Assembly: GCA_035543335.1 (NCBI GenBank) | Contig: DASZZH010000016.1 | Coordinates: 1-32,167, forward strand | Direction: 5' to 3' | DNA length: 32,167 nucleotides | DNA from: Burkholderiales bacterium | GTDB taxonomy: Bacteria; Pseudomonadota; Gammaproteobacteria; Burkholderiales; JAHFRG01 | Shown here: piece by piece, positions 8,864-16,844 of the stretch | Numbering within the stretch: position 1 is the first letter of the stretch | How the letters are laid out: each line of letters starts with the position of its first letter | Translations under genes and position numbers: made by a program | The notes under the pieces: model-generated | What the model was told of the DNA's origin: nothing | Databases searched by the model: none | The model's input: the letters and a program-made list of their open reading frames with translations, nothing else

Positions 8864-9612
8864 CAACCACGTATAGAACCGAATTGCGAGCTATGCCGTG
8901 TTTGTCGAAAGCAGCTGCGCCAAAGTGCTCCACGGTGTAAAAATGCACCGTGAAGCCCGCTTTTTTGCAGTCTTGTCACCAAGCCGTTTTCTCCCGCGCG
9001 GGAATACTGTCTCAGGTGATCGTCCTGGCCGAAATATTTCCAGCGGCCCTCCGGCGAGGTGATAGAGGTATCTTCATGGGTGTCTTGCAGCACAGTGATG
9101 ATAGGCACCATGACGATGCCGAATCCACCAGGTTTTAAAATTCGGTGCAGCTCGCGCATGGCTTTTTGGTCGTCAGGCACATGTTCCAAAATGTGCGAAC
9201 AGAGAAACATGTCAATCGAGTCGTTTGCATAAAGCGCCATGTCAGTGATGTCGACCCGATCATCGGCGGTTTTGCGGTGCAGGTCGGCGCTGCGGTAATC
9301 GAGTGAGGAGCACGTCCGCAGCTTTCTGGATAGCGGCAATGAGGGTGCGAAATCCACGAATTTGTAAACTTTGTCCTGTTTCAAGGTCTGGAATCTCTCC
9401 TCGAGGAAAAGCGCATACAGCCGGTCCCGGTCGGAGGCGTCGCACGAGGGGCAGGAATAGGCGGAAACATTCAGGGTTTCAAACGATTCGACGGGATAAA
9501 CAAACCCGTATTCCTCGAGCTTTCTCAAAAAGGACTTGAAAATGGGCTTGAAGCATTTGAGCCGGGTGTTGCAAACGGGACAAAGGTGGGTACTGCCCAA
9601 ATACTTCGGCAA
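8863..9612 (-). CDS. SAM-dependent methyltransferase with probable C-terminal frameshift
   Basis: The class I methyltransferase fold is visible, with CSHILEHVPDDQKAM and LKPGGFGIVMVP typical of the type 11 group. The N-terminus has two CxxC pairs (CPVC near 12, CPSC near 54) suggesting a small zinc-binding segment. The substrate is unknown. The last 30 or so residues of the open frame are Arg/Ser-rich and unlike the family. Removing one base from the A6 run (T6 at 8961-8966 on the plus strand) gives instead KAGFTVHFYTVEHFGAAAF and so on, ending at a stop at 8844-8846. The start is uncertain: TTG at 9612 is the nearest conventional start, and the frame is open upstream to about 9685 without ATG or GTG. 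It interrupts the usual ffh-rpsP neighbourhood. Confidence 0.75.
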   Translation of the reverse strand: MPKYLGSTHLCPVCNTRLKCFKPIFKSFLRKLEEYGFVYPVESFETLNVSAYSCPSCDASDRDRLYALFLEERFQTLKQDKVYKFVDFAPSLPLSRKLRTCSSLDYRSADLHRKTADDRVDITDMALYANDSIDMFLCSHILEHVPDDQKAMRELHRILKPGGFGIVMVPIITVLQDTHEDTSITSPEGRWKYFGQDDHLRQYSRAGENGLVTRLQKSGLHGAFLHRGALWRSCFRQTRHSSQFGSIRG

Positions 9613-9850
9613 TTTAAGTTTCCGCAGAAGAGCTTTGTTGAAATCCTTAAGCTTGTAGTCTTTAATACAGATAAAGCGCGCGTTTTATGGCTTGGGTTGG
9701 CATCAGTTTCTTCTCAAGGCTTGCGACACGGGTAACAGGTAGGGAATTCTATAAGGAAGTGGCAAAGCCGAGGTAAAATTTGCAGCCGGCAAACAGACCT
9801 GATGCGGATTACCGCGACTGAACAGACCGCGGCACCGTGCTCTTTTCCCC

Positions 9851-9880
9851 TTGCCAAGCTCTCGTAAATCAGCGTAAAAT
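9851..9880 (+). promoter_or_regulatory. Predicted sigma-70 promoter for the rpsP operon
   Basis: TTGCCA (9851-9856) and TAAAAT (9875-9880) are separated by 18 bases. The start of rpsP follows 35 bases downstream. The rest of the roughly 300-bp gap from 9613 shows no other gene; the part next to 9612 may include the true methyltransferase N-terminus. Confidence 0.5.
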
Positions 9881-9914
9881 CACCGCCTTTCTGGATTTTC
9901 TGGGTGGGTGGATT

Positions 9915-10169
9915 ATGGTCGTGATTCGACTATCGCGCGGTGGTGCCACAAAGCGCCCGTTCTTCAACGTAGTGGTGGCGGACAAGCGACGCTCGCGCGA
10001 CGGCAAATTTATCGAGCGCATCGGGTTTTACGACCCGAAAGCGCCGGAAGGCCATGAGACGCTACGCATCCAAATGGACCGGATTAACCACTGGCAGGGC
10101 CGCGGCGCAAAACTCAGCGACACCGTGGTGCGGCTCATCAAACAGCTTGGTGCGCAAAAAGCCGCTTGA
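9915..10169 (+). CDS. rpsP: 30S ribosomal protein S16
   Basis: This 84-aa small-subunit protein is needed for 30S assembly. The N-terminus [17 protein letters not shown] and the [14 protein letters not shown] block are diagnostic of S16. The ATG at 9915 is chosen over an in-frame start further upstream because S16 always starts next to this motif and GGTGG lies just before it. It is the first gene of the rpsP-rimM-trmD-rplS operon, with a four-base gap to rimM. Confidence 0.98.
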   Translation: MVVIRLSRGGATKRPFFNVVVADKRRSRDGKFIERIGFYDPKAPEGHETLRIQMDRINHWQGRGAKLSDTVVRLIKQLGAQKAA

Positions 10170-10173
10170 AAAA

Positions 10174-10662
10174 ATGGTGGCGATGGGGCGGGTTACCGCT
10201 CCGTATGGTGTGAAGGGCTGGATCAAAATCCAACCGTATACCGAAACGTTGGAAAGCCTGACTCGCCACACCTCATGGTGGGTGGGTGAAGAAAGCGAGT
10301 GGCGTGAAATCGCTGTGGCTGAGGCCAGGCCGCACGGCAAAACAGTAGTGGCGAAGCTGAAAAACGTAGAAGACCGCGCGGCGGCGCTAAGCCTCAAAGG
10401 CGCCCATATCGCGGTGAAGCGCAGCCAATTGCCGCAAGCCAAAGCCGGAGAATATTACTGGGCCGATTTGCTCGGCCTGCAGGTGGTGAACCTCGACGGC
10501 GTGGAATTGGGGACGGTAAAAAACCTGTTCGCCACCGGAGCCAACGATGTATTGCGGGTAATGGGTGAGCGCGAACGCCTCATTCCGTTCATTCCCCAAG
10601 TGGTGCGCGAAGTGAATCTGGCTCAAGGCGTGGTGCGGGTGGATTGGAGCCTGGATTACTAA
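10174..10662 (+). CDS. rimM: Ribosome maturation factor RimM
   Basis: This 162-aa protein assists 16S rRNA processing and 30S head assembly and binds ribosomal protein S19. An N-terminal RimM beta-barrel begins with [13 protein letters not shown] (about 4-16). A C-terminal PRC-barrel contains [11 protein letters not shown] (about 92-102), GANDVLRV and LIPFIPQVV, and the protein ends in VDWSLDY. The ATG at 10174 starts four bases after rpsP ends; a GTG at 10150, overlapping rpsP, would add eight residues and cannot be excluded, since neither has a strong ribosome binding site. Confidence 0.95.
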   Translation: MVAMGRVTAPYGVKGWIKIQPYTETLESLTRHTSWWVGEESEWREIAVAEARPHGKTVVAKLKNVEDRAAALSLKGAHIAVKRSQLPQAKAGEYYWADLLGLQVVNLDGVELGTVKNLFATGANDVLRVMGERERLIPFIPQVVREVNLAQGVVRVDWSLDY

Positions 10663-10672
10663 AGACGCCCCG

Positions 10673-11431
10673 ATGCTCCACTTCGACGTCATCACGCTGT
10701 TCCCGCCGATGTTCGAGGCGCTCACCGAATACGGGGTTACCCGGCGCGCCCGGGAAGAAGGACGGTATCAGTTAAAGGTTTGGAATCCGCGGCAGTTCAC
10801 TACGAATAATTACCACACGGTGGACGACCGCCCTTTTGGCGGCGGGCCGGGAATGGTGATGCTGGCGGAGCCGCTGGAGCAGGCGATTGAACAGGCCAAG
10901 CTGCATCAGCGCGAAGCGGGTGTCGGGCAAACGCGAGTCATTTATTTATCGCCGCAAGGCACGGTTTTGAACCATGCCTGGGTGGCGGGACTCGCAAGGC
11001 AGCCGGGATTAATATTGCTCGCCGGACGTTATGAAGGCGTGGACGAACGGCTGATTACCCGCCAGGTGGACGAGGAAATCTCGCTGGGAGACTACGTGCT
11101 CTCCGGCGGGGAACTGGCGGCGCTGGTGCTGATGGACTGCATCATCCGCCAACTGCCCGGCGTGCTGGGCGATGCGCAGTCGGCGGAGCAGGATTCGTTC
11201 GTGAACGGCCTACTTGACTGCCCGCACTATACGCGCCCGGAAGCGTATGCGGGGATGGGCGTGCCGCAGGTCCTGCTCTCCGGCCATCATGCGGAAATCA
11301 ACCGCTGGCGGCTCAAGCAAATGCTGGGGCGCACCTGGCTGCGGCGCCCGGATTTGCTCGCCAAGCGCGGGTTAAGCGACGAGGAGCGCAAACTCCTCGA
11401 CGAATTCAAACAGGAACAGGGCAAGGAGTAA
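10673..11431 (+). CDS. trmD: tRNA (guanine37-N1)-methyltransferase
   Basis: The 252-aa SPOUT-family enzyme makes m1G37 in tRNAs reading CNN codons and prevents +1 frameshifting. Characteristic blocks are [13 protein letters not shown] at the N-terminus, [11 protein letters not shown] (about 54-64), the trefoil-knot cofactor site [13 protein letters not shown] (about 114-126), and [17 protein letters not shown] (about 136-152), which holds the catalytic-loop residues. Length is standard. It follows rimM by 10 bases and precedes rplS by three. Confidence 0.98.
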   Translation: MLHFDVITLFPPMFEALTEYGVTRRAREEGRYQLKVWNPRQFTTNNYHTVDDRPFGGGPGMVMLAEPLEQAIEQAKLHQREAGVGQTRVIYLSPQGTVLNHAWVAGLARQPGLILLAGRYEGVDERLITRQVDEEISLGDYVLSGGELAALVLMDCIIRQLPGVLGDAQSAEQDSFVNGLLDCPHYTRPEAYAGMGVPQVLLSGHHAEINRWRLKQMLGRTWLRRPDLLAKRGLSDEERKLLDEFKQEQGKE

Positions 11432-11434
11432 GCG

Positions 11435-11833
11435 ATGGACCTGATCAAACAGCTCGAATCCGAGGAAATCAAGCGGCTTAACAAGAGCATTCCGGATTTC
11501 GCCCCCGGCGATACCGTGGTGGTGAACGTCAACGTGGTGGAAGGCGACCGCAAGCGCATCCAGGCTTACGAAGGCATAGTGGTGGCGAAGCGCAACCGCG
11601 GGCTCAACTCCTCCTTCATCGTGCGAAAAGTGTCGTCCGGCGAAGGCGTGGAGCGGACTTTCCAGACCTATTCGCCGCTGATTGCCAGCATCGAGGTCAA
11701 GCGCAAAGGCGATGTATCCCGCGCCAAGCTCTATTACCTGCGTCAGCGCTCCGGCAAGTCGGCGCGCATTCGCGAAAAACTGGAAAGCCAGGTCATGGAT
11801 GGAACTCTGCCGGAAACCCCCGGCCAGCAATAA
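11435..11833 (+). CDS. rplS: 50S ribosomal protein L19
   Basis: This 132-aa protein lies at the 30S-50S interface. The motifs [27 protein letters not shown] (in part), [19 protein letters not shown] and AKLYYLR are diagnostic of L19. The C-terminus extends about 15 residues beyond the E. coli protein, which is common in this class. AAGGAG lies at 11423-11428, just before the ATG. It is the last gene of the rpsP operon. No clear terminator is visible before ogt. Confidence 0.98.
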   Translation: MDLIKQLESEEIKRLNKSIPDFAPGDTVVVNVNVVEGDRKRIQAYEGIVVAKRNRGLNSSFIVRKVSSGEGVERTFQTYSPLIASIEVKRKGDVSRAKLYYLRQRSGKSARIREKLESQVMDGTLPETPGQQ

Positions 11834-11931
11834 TCGCGCTGCGTTTTTGTTTTTAAGGCCGCACGACGGGAAGCGGTCAAGCAGGCACTCAAGCGATTGT
11901 AGTTTACGCCCAACTGCGCTATCTTTTGCGT

Positions 11932-12414
11932 ATGCGTCAAGCCGAAATCCAGGGTGAATACCAGGCGAAACTCAAGACCCCGTTTGCGGTGCTCGGCATA
12001 CGCCACCAAGGCGAATGCCTCACGCGGATCGATTTCCTACCGCGCCAGACCCGGGCGCTTTCTCCGCAAACCTTCTTCGCCGCAAAAGTGTGCCGTCAGC
12101 TTGAAGCTTACCTGCGCGACCCGGAAGCACGTTTCAATCTGCCGATGAAGCTGAGCGGCACGCCTTATCAGCAAAGAATATGGCGGGCCATCCAGCAGAT
12201 TCCGCGCGGGCGCACGCTGACCTATGGCGAGATTGCACGCAAGCTGTTTTCGGGGCCGCGAGCGGTGGGGCAGGCATGCGGCGCCAATCCGATTCCCCTC
12301 GTTGTGCCCTGCCACCGCGTGCTGGGGAGCGGCAACCTGGGCGGTTTCATGAACTGCGACGAGGGTGACCCGCTGGCGATCAAGCGCTGGCTGCTCAAGC
12401 ATGAGCGGGGTTGA
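11932..12414 (+). CDS. ogt: Methylated-DNA--protein-cysteine methyltransferase
   Basis: This 160-aa suicide repair protein transfers alkyl groups from O6-alkylguanine in DNA to its own cysteine. The active-site motif PCHRV with C127, the Asn hinge (CGANP, about 116-120) and the preceding helix-turn-helix region (PRGRTLTYGEIA, about 91-102) are present. The first 70 residues are a variable RNase H-like domain. The ATG at 11932 is used; a TTG two codons earlier is less likely. The gene's 3' end overlaps xerD by 14 bases, so the two are probably co-transcribed. Confidence 0.93.
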   Translation: MRQAEIQGEYQAKLKTPFAVLGIRHQGECLTRIDFLPRQTRALSPQTFFAAKVCRQLEAYLRDPEARFNLPMKLSGTPYQQRIWRAIQQIPRGRTLTYGEIARKLFSGPRAVGQACGANPIPLVVPCHRVLGSGNLGGFMNCDEGDPLAIKRWLLKHERG

Positions 12415-13303
12415 GGAAAGCCTGCTCGATGAATTCTGCGACGCCCTGTGGCTGGAGGACGGGCTTTCGCTCAATACCCTTGCGAGTTACCGCAGTGATT
12501 TGCTGAAATTCGTGCAGTGGTTGAGCAAAAAGAACCGCATACCGCTGCTCGATACCCGGCAACAGGACATCGAGGATTTCCTCGCGCATCAAGTGCTGGC
12601 CGCCAAAGCGCGCGCGCGTACCACCAGCCGCGAGCTATCCAGTCTCAGGCGTTTTTTCCGTTTTGCCCTGCGCCAGGGCAGGATCAAGGCCGATCCCACC
12701 CTGCGCATCGATTCCCCCAAGCTGCCGCGCGGCCTGCCCAAAAGCCTGACGGAAGGCGATGTCGAGTCCTTGCTCAATGCACCGCGGGTGGATACGCCGC
12801 TCGGCTTGCGCGACAAAACCATGCTGGAAGTGCTCTACGCCAGCGGCTTGCGCGTGTCGGAACTGGTGAGCCTGAAAATTCTGCAGGTGAGCCTCGACAT
12901 GGGCGTGGTGCGGGTAATGGGCAAGGGGTCGAAGGAGCGGCTGGTGCCGCTGGGCGAAGAAGCGCTGACCTGGATCAAGCGCTATCTGGATGAAGCGCGG
13001 CCGGATTTGCTCAAAGGAAAAATGAGCGATGCACTGTTTGTCACGGAGCGCGGGCAGGCGATGACGCGCCAGGCTTTCTGGTATTTGCTGCGCCGCTATT
13101 GTGCGCAGGCCGCGTTCAAGAAACCGGTTTCACCGCATACTTTGCGGCACGCCTTCGCCACGCATCTTCTCGATCACGGCGCCGATTTGCGCGTGGTGCA
13201 GTTGCTCTTGGGCCACGCCGATATTTCCACCACGCAGATTTACACTCACGTGGCGCGGGAACGACTGAAACAGCTGCATGCCAAGCATCATCCACGAGGT
13301 TAA
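12401..13303 (+). CDS. xerD: Site-specific tyrosine recombinase XerD
   Basis: This 300-aa recombinase, with XerC, resolves chromosome dimers at dif under FtsK control. A SAM-like N-terminal DNA-binding domain (about 5-90) precedes the catalytic domain. All expected active-site residues are visible: R151 (ASGLRVSEL), K175 (GKGSKER), H246 and R249 (HTLRH), H272 (LGHADI) and nucleophile Y281 (TQIYTHV). Length is standard. The ATG at 12401 is preferred over an earlier in-frame start inside ogt. The stop codon TAA uses the terminal A of the repeat that begins at 13303. Confidence 0.95.
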   Translation: MSGVEESLLDEFCDALWLEDGLSLNTLASYRSDLLKFVQWLSKKNRIPLLDTRQQDIEDFLAHQVLAAKARARTTSRELSSLRRFFRFALRQGRIKADPTLRIDSPKLPRGLPKSLTEGDVESLLNAPRVDTPLGLRDKTMLEVLYASGLRVSELVSLKILQVSLDMGVVRVMGKGSKERLVPLGEEALTWIKRYLDEARPDLLKGKMSDALFVTERGQAMTRQAFWYLLRRYCAQAAFKKPVSPHTLRHAFATHLLDHGADLRVVQLLLGHADISTTQIYTHVARERLKQLHAKHHPRG

Positions 13304-13579
13304 GGAACCTCTGATTCAGTCCTTCGTGAGCCGCGTTGCGGTCGAGAAGGCCGTAGATGCAAGGCGCGCGACGAAGTCCATAGTTTACGCTCTGGACGAG
13401 GAGCGCAACGCCGCAGATGCGGCCTTATTCGCCGCAACCCTTTCGGGACGGGGCTTTGCGGGTGGTCTACTTTGTCGCGCTCCTTGCGAAGGGGGTCAAC
13501 CATTCGCTGCGTCGCGCTTCGCGCATCCCATACCGCAAAGCCGCCGCCGCGGTCACGCGGGACTAAATTAGAGGTTCCC
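13303..13579. mobile_element. MITE-like non-autonomous element, copy 1 (277 bp)
   Basis: The ends form an imperfect inverted repeat: GGAACCTCTGATTCAGTCC on the left and, read inward from the right, GGAACCTCTAATTTAGTCC, 17 of 19 matching. It is flanked by TA at 13301-13302 and 13580-13581, as expected for Tc1/mariner- or IS630-type insertion. No open reading frame inside resembles a protein. It fills the whole gap between the convergent genes xerD and folB. A diverged second copy is at 21823-22098 and a related sequence at 1-241. Confidence 0.75.
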
Positions 13580-13932
13580 TATTTCTTGCCTCTTTCAATG
13601 GTCACGCCCAAGCGCTTGATGCTGCGCATGAGTCCGAGCTTGGCGACGCTGACTTTCACCCATGGGGCGCCGAATTCCTTCATAATCAGCTCGGCGAGAT
13701 GTTCGGCGAGCCGCTCAAGCAGCGAGAAGTGCTGCTCGGACAGGGTTTGCCGCAAGCGCGCCACCACCCTGCCGTAATCAATGGTGTCGTTGATCGAATC
13801 GGTTTTGTACACCTTGCTTTGCGGGATGCCGATTTCCAGGTCGAGCTGTATGGTCTGCGGCACTTTGAGCTCCCATTCGTAAATACCGATGAGGGTCTCG
13901 ATCTTGAATTCATGTATGAAGATGATGTCCAT
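13579..13932 (-). CDS. folB: Dihydroneopterin aldolase
   Basis: This 117-aa enzyme of folate synthesis converts 7,8-dihydroneopterin to 6-hydroxymethyl-dihydropterin and glycolaldehyde; the octameric fold is shared with pterin epimerases. The diagnostic stretch IGIYEWE (about 15-21, with the active-site glutamate) is present, as are the [14 protein letters not shown] region (about 44-57) and [14 protein letters not shown] (about 70-83). Length is normal. It is convergent with xerD across the repeat, whose terminal base completes its TAG stop, and divergent from plsY by 62 bp. Confidence 0.95.
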   Translation of the reverse strand: MDIIFIHEFKIETLIGIYEWELKVPQTIQLDLEIGIPQSKVYKTDSINDTIDYGRVVARLRQTLSEQHFSLLERLAEHLAELIMKEFGAPWVKVSVAKLGLMRSIKRLGVTIERGKK

Positions 13933-13994
13933 GCGGCGATCAACCGTGTATTTGGGCCTGGCAGGCGGGAAAGGCGGATTGTAGAATATTTGCC

Positions 13995-14597
13995 ATGATG
14001 ACGATAGTAATTGTTATGGGCGCGTACCTGCTGGGCTCGGTATCGTTCGCCGTTCTGACGAGTCAGTTCTTTCACCTGCCTGACCCGCGCAGCTATGGCT
14101 CGAAGAATCCCGGCGCAACCAATGTGCTGCGCTCCGGCAAGAAAGCCGCTGCGGCGTTGACGCTGGTAGGCGACGCAGCGAAAGGCTGGCTAGCGGTATG
14201 GCTGGCCAAATCTATCGCTCCGCAATACGGCTTGAGCCAGGAGGTGATCGTGGCGGCTGTGCTGGCAGTTTTCCTCGGTCATTTGTATTCGATTTTCCTG
14301 CGCTTCCAAGGCGGCAAGGGCGTGGCCACCGCGCTGGGTGTATTGCTCGCGTTGGATGTTTGGCTGGGACTGGCGACGCTGGCGACGTGGATCATGGTAT
14401 TCGTGATCTCGCGCATTTCCTCGCTTTCCGCGCTCACCGCAGCGGCACTCATGCCGGTTTATTCGCTTTATGTTTTCGGCTTGAGCAGCATCACGCTGGC
14501 GGTTTTAAGTATGAGCCTGCTGCTCATCTGGCGCCACAAGTCGAATATTAAGAACCTCATCGCCGGCACTGAGAGTGACTTCAAAAAGTCCGGCTAG
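13995..14597 (+). CDS. plsY: Acyl-phosphate:glycerol-3-phosphate acyltransferase
   Basis: This 200-aa inner-membrane enzyme makes lysophosphatidic acid from acyl phosphate and glycerol 3-phosphate, the first step of phospholipid synthesis. The three conserved motifs are seen: [11 protein letters not shown] in loop 1 (about 36-46), [18 protein letters not shown] in loop 2 (about 95-112), and [14 protein letters not shown] near the C-terminus (about 180-193). Five membrane helices are predicted. The folB-plsY-tsaD neighbourhood is common in proteobacteria. Confidence 0.96.
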   Translation: MMTIVIVMGAYLLGSVSFAVLTSQFFHLPDPRSYGSKNPGATNVLRSGKKAAAALTLVGDAAKGWLAVWLAKSIAPQYGLSQEVIVAAVLAVFLGHLYSIFLRFQGGKGVATALGVLLALDVWLGLATLATWIMVFVISRISSLSALTAAALMPVYSLYVFGLSSITLAVLSMSLLLIWRHKSNIKNLIAGTESDFKKSG

Positions 14598-14608
14598 CGC
14601 CGGCTTCC

Positions 14609-15643
14609 TCAAGCGGCGGTTGCTTCCGGCAATTCCAGATCCCAGCGCGGTTTGACGCTGAAGCCCCTCAATCCCGAATCCCGAATCCCGAATCCTGTTT
14701 TTTGGAGCCGCAGGGCGCCGGCGAAAGCAATCATTGCGCCGTTGTCGGTGCAAAATTCCAGTTCGGGATAAAACACGCGGATGCTCTTGCGCGCGGTTTC
14801 CACCGAGAGCTTCTCGCGCAGCCCGCGGTTGGCACCCACGCCGCCTGCCACCACCAGCCGCTTCAATCCGGTTTGCTCCAGCGCGGCAAGCGACTTCGCT
14901 ACCAGCACCTCGACAATCGCTGCTTCAACCGCCGCCGCGATATCGGCGTGTATTTGCTTGCTGGATGATTCTCGATTGACCAGCATCCGCACCGCAGTTT
15001 TGAGCCCGCTGAAACTGAAATTGAGGTCGCCGCTCGCGAGCATCGGCCGCGGCAATTTGTAGCGGCGTGCGTCGCCTTGTTGAGCCAGGCGCGATAGCGC
15101 CGGTCCGCCGGGGTAGCCCAAGCCCAACAGCTTGGCGCTTTTGTCGAACGCTTCTCCCGCCGCATCGTCCACGGTCTCTCCCAGGAGCGCGTATTGGCCG
15201 ACGCCGCTCACCTGCATGAGCTGCGTGTGGCCGCCGGAAACGAGCAGAGCGACAAAGGGAAATTCAGGCGCAGGCCTGGAAAGCAGCGGCGAGAGCAGGT
15301 GGCCTTCCAGATGATGAATGCCCAGCACCGGCTTGTTAAGCACGTAACCCAGCGCGGCGGCGATGCTAGCTCCCACCAAAAGCGCCCCCACCAACCCGGG
15401 GCCCCGGGTATAGGCGATGGCGTCAATATTATTCAGGCTTAAGCCAGCCTCAACCAGAACCTGCCGGGTGAGCGGGAGCACCCGCCGGATGTGGTCGCGC
15501 GAAGCAAGTTCCGGCACCACCCCGCCGTATTCGTCGTGCATCGTCACTTGCGAGTAGAGCGCGTGCGCCAGCAGGCCGCGCCCGCTGTCGTAGAGCGCAA
15601 TCCCGGTTTCGTCGCAGGAGGTTTCAATGCCCAGAACCCGCAT
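14609..15643 (-). CDS. tsaD: tRNA N6-adenosine threonylcarbamoyltransferase
   Basis: The 344-aa TsaD transfers threonylcarbamoyl to A37 of ANN-decoding tRNAs together with TsaB and TsaE. The N-terminal [12 protein letters not shown] and metal-binding H111 and H115 (HHLEGH) are intact, as are the [28 protein letters not shown] and [12 protein letters not shown] blocks. Only the C-terminal linker is odd: residues about 317-325 (GFGIRDSGL) are encoded by a 7-bp tandem repeat, before the conserved KPRWDL. It lies convergent with plsY and divergent from rpsU, a frequent arrangement. Confidence 0.97.
   Translation of the reverse strand: MRVLGIETSCDETGIALYDSGRGLLAHALYSQVTMHDEYGGVVPELASRDHIRRVLPLTRQVLVEAGLSLNNIDAIAYTRGPGLVGALLVGASIAAALGYVLNKPVLGIHHLEGHLLSPLLSRPAPEFPFVALLVSGGHTQLMQVSGVGQYALLGETVDDAAGEAFDKSAKLLGLGYPGGPALSRLAQQGDARRYKLPRPMLASGDLNFSFSGLKTAVRMLVNRESSSKQIHADIAAAVEAAIVEVLVAKSLAALEQTGLKRLVVAGGVGANRGLREKLSVETARKSIRVFYPELEFCTDNGAMIAFAGALRLQKTGFGIRDSGLRGFSVKPRWDLELPEATAA
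14671..14696. repeat. Seven-base tandem repeat inside tsaD
   Basis: Three units of ATCCCGA are followed by a partial ATCCTG. Three units are 21 bases, so the frame is kept. Related motifs (ATCCTGA, ATCCCGC) recur at 15955-16063. Confidence 0.85.
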
Positions 15644-15677
15644 GGAGCCGTTCCAAAATGAAAAAGCTTAATTATAC

Positions 15678-15706
15678 TTTCAAAACCGCTAGATGCTTGT
15701 TACAAT
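15678..15706 (+). promoter_or_regulatory. Predicted promoter for rpsU
   Basis: TACAAT at 15701-15706 is a good -10 hexamer. TTTCAA 17 bases upstream is a weak -35. AAGGAG at 15732-15737 is the ribosome binding site for rpsU. Confidence 0.45.
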
Positions 15707-15741
15707 GCACGGTTTGTTGAATTTGAAGTCCAAGGAGTTTT

Positions 15742-15954
15742 ATGCCGAGCGTCAGAGTCAAGGAAAACGAGCCGTTTGAAGTGGCGCTGCGCCGTTTCAA
15801 GCGCTCAATTGAGAAAACCGGGCTGCTTACCGAGCTGCGCGCCCGCGAGTTCTACGAAAAACCCACCGCCGAGCGTAAGCGCAAGCTCGCCGCTGCGGTA
15901 AAACGCCATTACAAGCGGCTCCGCAGCCAAATGCTTCCGCCCAAGCTTTATTAG
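15742..15954 (+). CDS. rpsU: 30S ribosomal protein S21
   Basis: This 70-aa basic protein of the 30S platform promotes initiation. [22 protein letters not shown] (in part), the [14 protein letters not shown] block and the basic C-terminus identify S21. It has a strong ribosome binding site five bases before the ATG. It heads the macromolecular-synthesis operon (rpsU, yqeY, dnaG, rpoD). Confidence 0.98.
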   Translation: MPSVRVKENEPFEVALRRFKRSIEKTGLLTELRAREFYEKPTAERKRKLAAAVKRHYKRLRSQMLPPKLY

Positions 15955-16063
15955 GATTCAGGAACCAAGGAGTCAGGATTCAGGGCGCGTAGGTTACGCC
16001 TGCAGAATTGCTTTCTATCTGGTTTGTTCCAAATCCTGAATCCCGCATCCTGAATCCTGAATT
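15955..16063. repeat. Inverted cluster of ATTCAGG/CCTGAAT repeats filling the rpsU-yqeY gap
   Basis: The left arm (15955-15985) contains GATTCAGG twice. The right arm (16032-16063) contains the complement several times (ATCCTGAATCC, GCATCCTGAATCC). They can pair as an RNA hairpin around a central GCGTA/TACGC stem-loop (15987-15999). The element begins right at the rpsU stop codon and ends one base before the yqeY ATG, leaving no Shine-Dalgarno sequence for yqeY. Confidence 0.8.
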
Positions 16064-16064
16064 T

Positions 16065-16520
16065 ATGTCGCTCAAAGAACGTATCACCGAAGACATGAAA
16101 GTGGCAATGCGCGCCAAGGACAGCGCGCGTCTTTCGGCAATCCGGCTGCTGCTTGCCGCCATCCAGCAGCGCGAAGTCGACGAGCGCATCCAGTTGACCG
16201 CCGCCGCCGTGGTGAGCGTCATTGAAAAAATGCTCAAGCAGCGCCGCGATTCCATCCGGCAATTCGAAGCGGCAGGCCGTCAGGATTTGGCCGACATTGA
16301 GAAATTCGAAACCACGGTGCTGCAAGCCTACATGCCCGCCGCGATGAGCGAAGCCGAAATCACTGCGGCGGTGGCGGAAGCGGTGAGCGCGAGCGGCGCC
16401 AGCAGCATCCAAGATATGGGCAAGGTGATGGCCGTGCTGAAACCTAAATTGGCGGGAAAAGCCGATATGGCCAGGGTTTCGGCGCTGGTCAAAGCGAGAT
16501 TGGCCGCCGCGACACGGTAG
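16065..16520 (+). CDS. yqeY: GatB/YqeY domain-containing protein
   Basis: This 151-aa protein consists only of the YqeY fold, the tRNA-contacting tail domain found at the C-terminus of GatB/GatE amidotransferase subunits. MSLKERITEDMKVAMRAKD, RLLLAAIQQREVDER and the closing GKVMAVLKPKLAGKAD are diagnostic. Its cellular role as a free-standing protein is unclear; it is often found next to rpsU and dnaG. The ATG at 16065 is chosen because upstream codons belong to the repeat. Confidence 0.93.
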   Translation: MSLKERITEDMKVAMRAKDSARLSAIRLLLAAIQQREVDERIQLTAAAVVSVIEKMLKQRRDSIRQFEAAGRQDLADIEKFETTVLQAYMPAAMSEAEITAAVAEAVSASGASSIQDMGKVMAVLKPKLAGKADMARVSALVKARLAAATR

Positions 16521-16761
16521 GCGAAGCCCGGGTGCGGGAGCGGAGGCAGGCGACCGGTAAAATCGTTGTAAATGCGGAGCTCTTGCGCCCAGTTCCGCAC
16601 AACGCTACGCGCAACCGGGCGCGCCGGTCTGCAACCGGACCAGCAAGAACCATTCCTGTTTTGTTTCGCAACTTTTCCGGCACGCATTTTTTTTGTAAGA
16701 CCCCGTTTCCCAAGCCGGCATAAGTAGTGTGCGGCCGTCCGATGAGGGCGAAAAAGTGTCC

Positions 16762-16767
16762 TATAAT
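16762..16767 (+). promoter_or_regulatory. Possible -10 element upstream of dnaG
   Basis: TATAAT lies 78 bases before the dnaG start, with no good -35. It is the only strong signal in the gap 16521-16844. That gap also holds a T8 run at 16687-16694 without a convincing stem and a weak CCGGT/ACCGG stem near 16625. I see no gene there. Confidence 0.35.
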
Positions 16768-16844
16768 GGGATTGGTATGACCAGGACACCGCAGCACTCT
16801 GAGTCGAGAAGGCGCATGCTGATCAATCTATCCGGCCTTCCATC

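Noticed and set aside
13303..13579. CRISPR array or small RNA in the repeats
   Set aside because: There are no regularly spaced direct repeats, and no promoter-terminator pair inside the element.
16521..16844. A protein-coding gene upstream of dnaG
   Set aside because: Only short frames with no ribosome binding site or recognisable motif are present.
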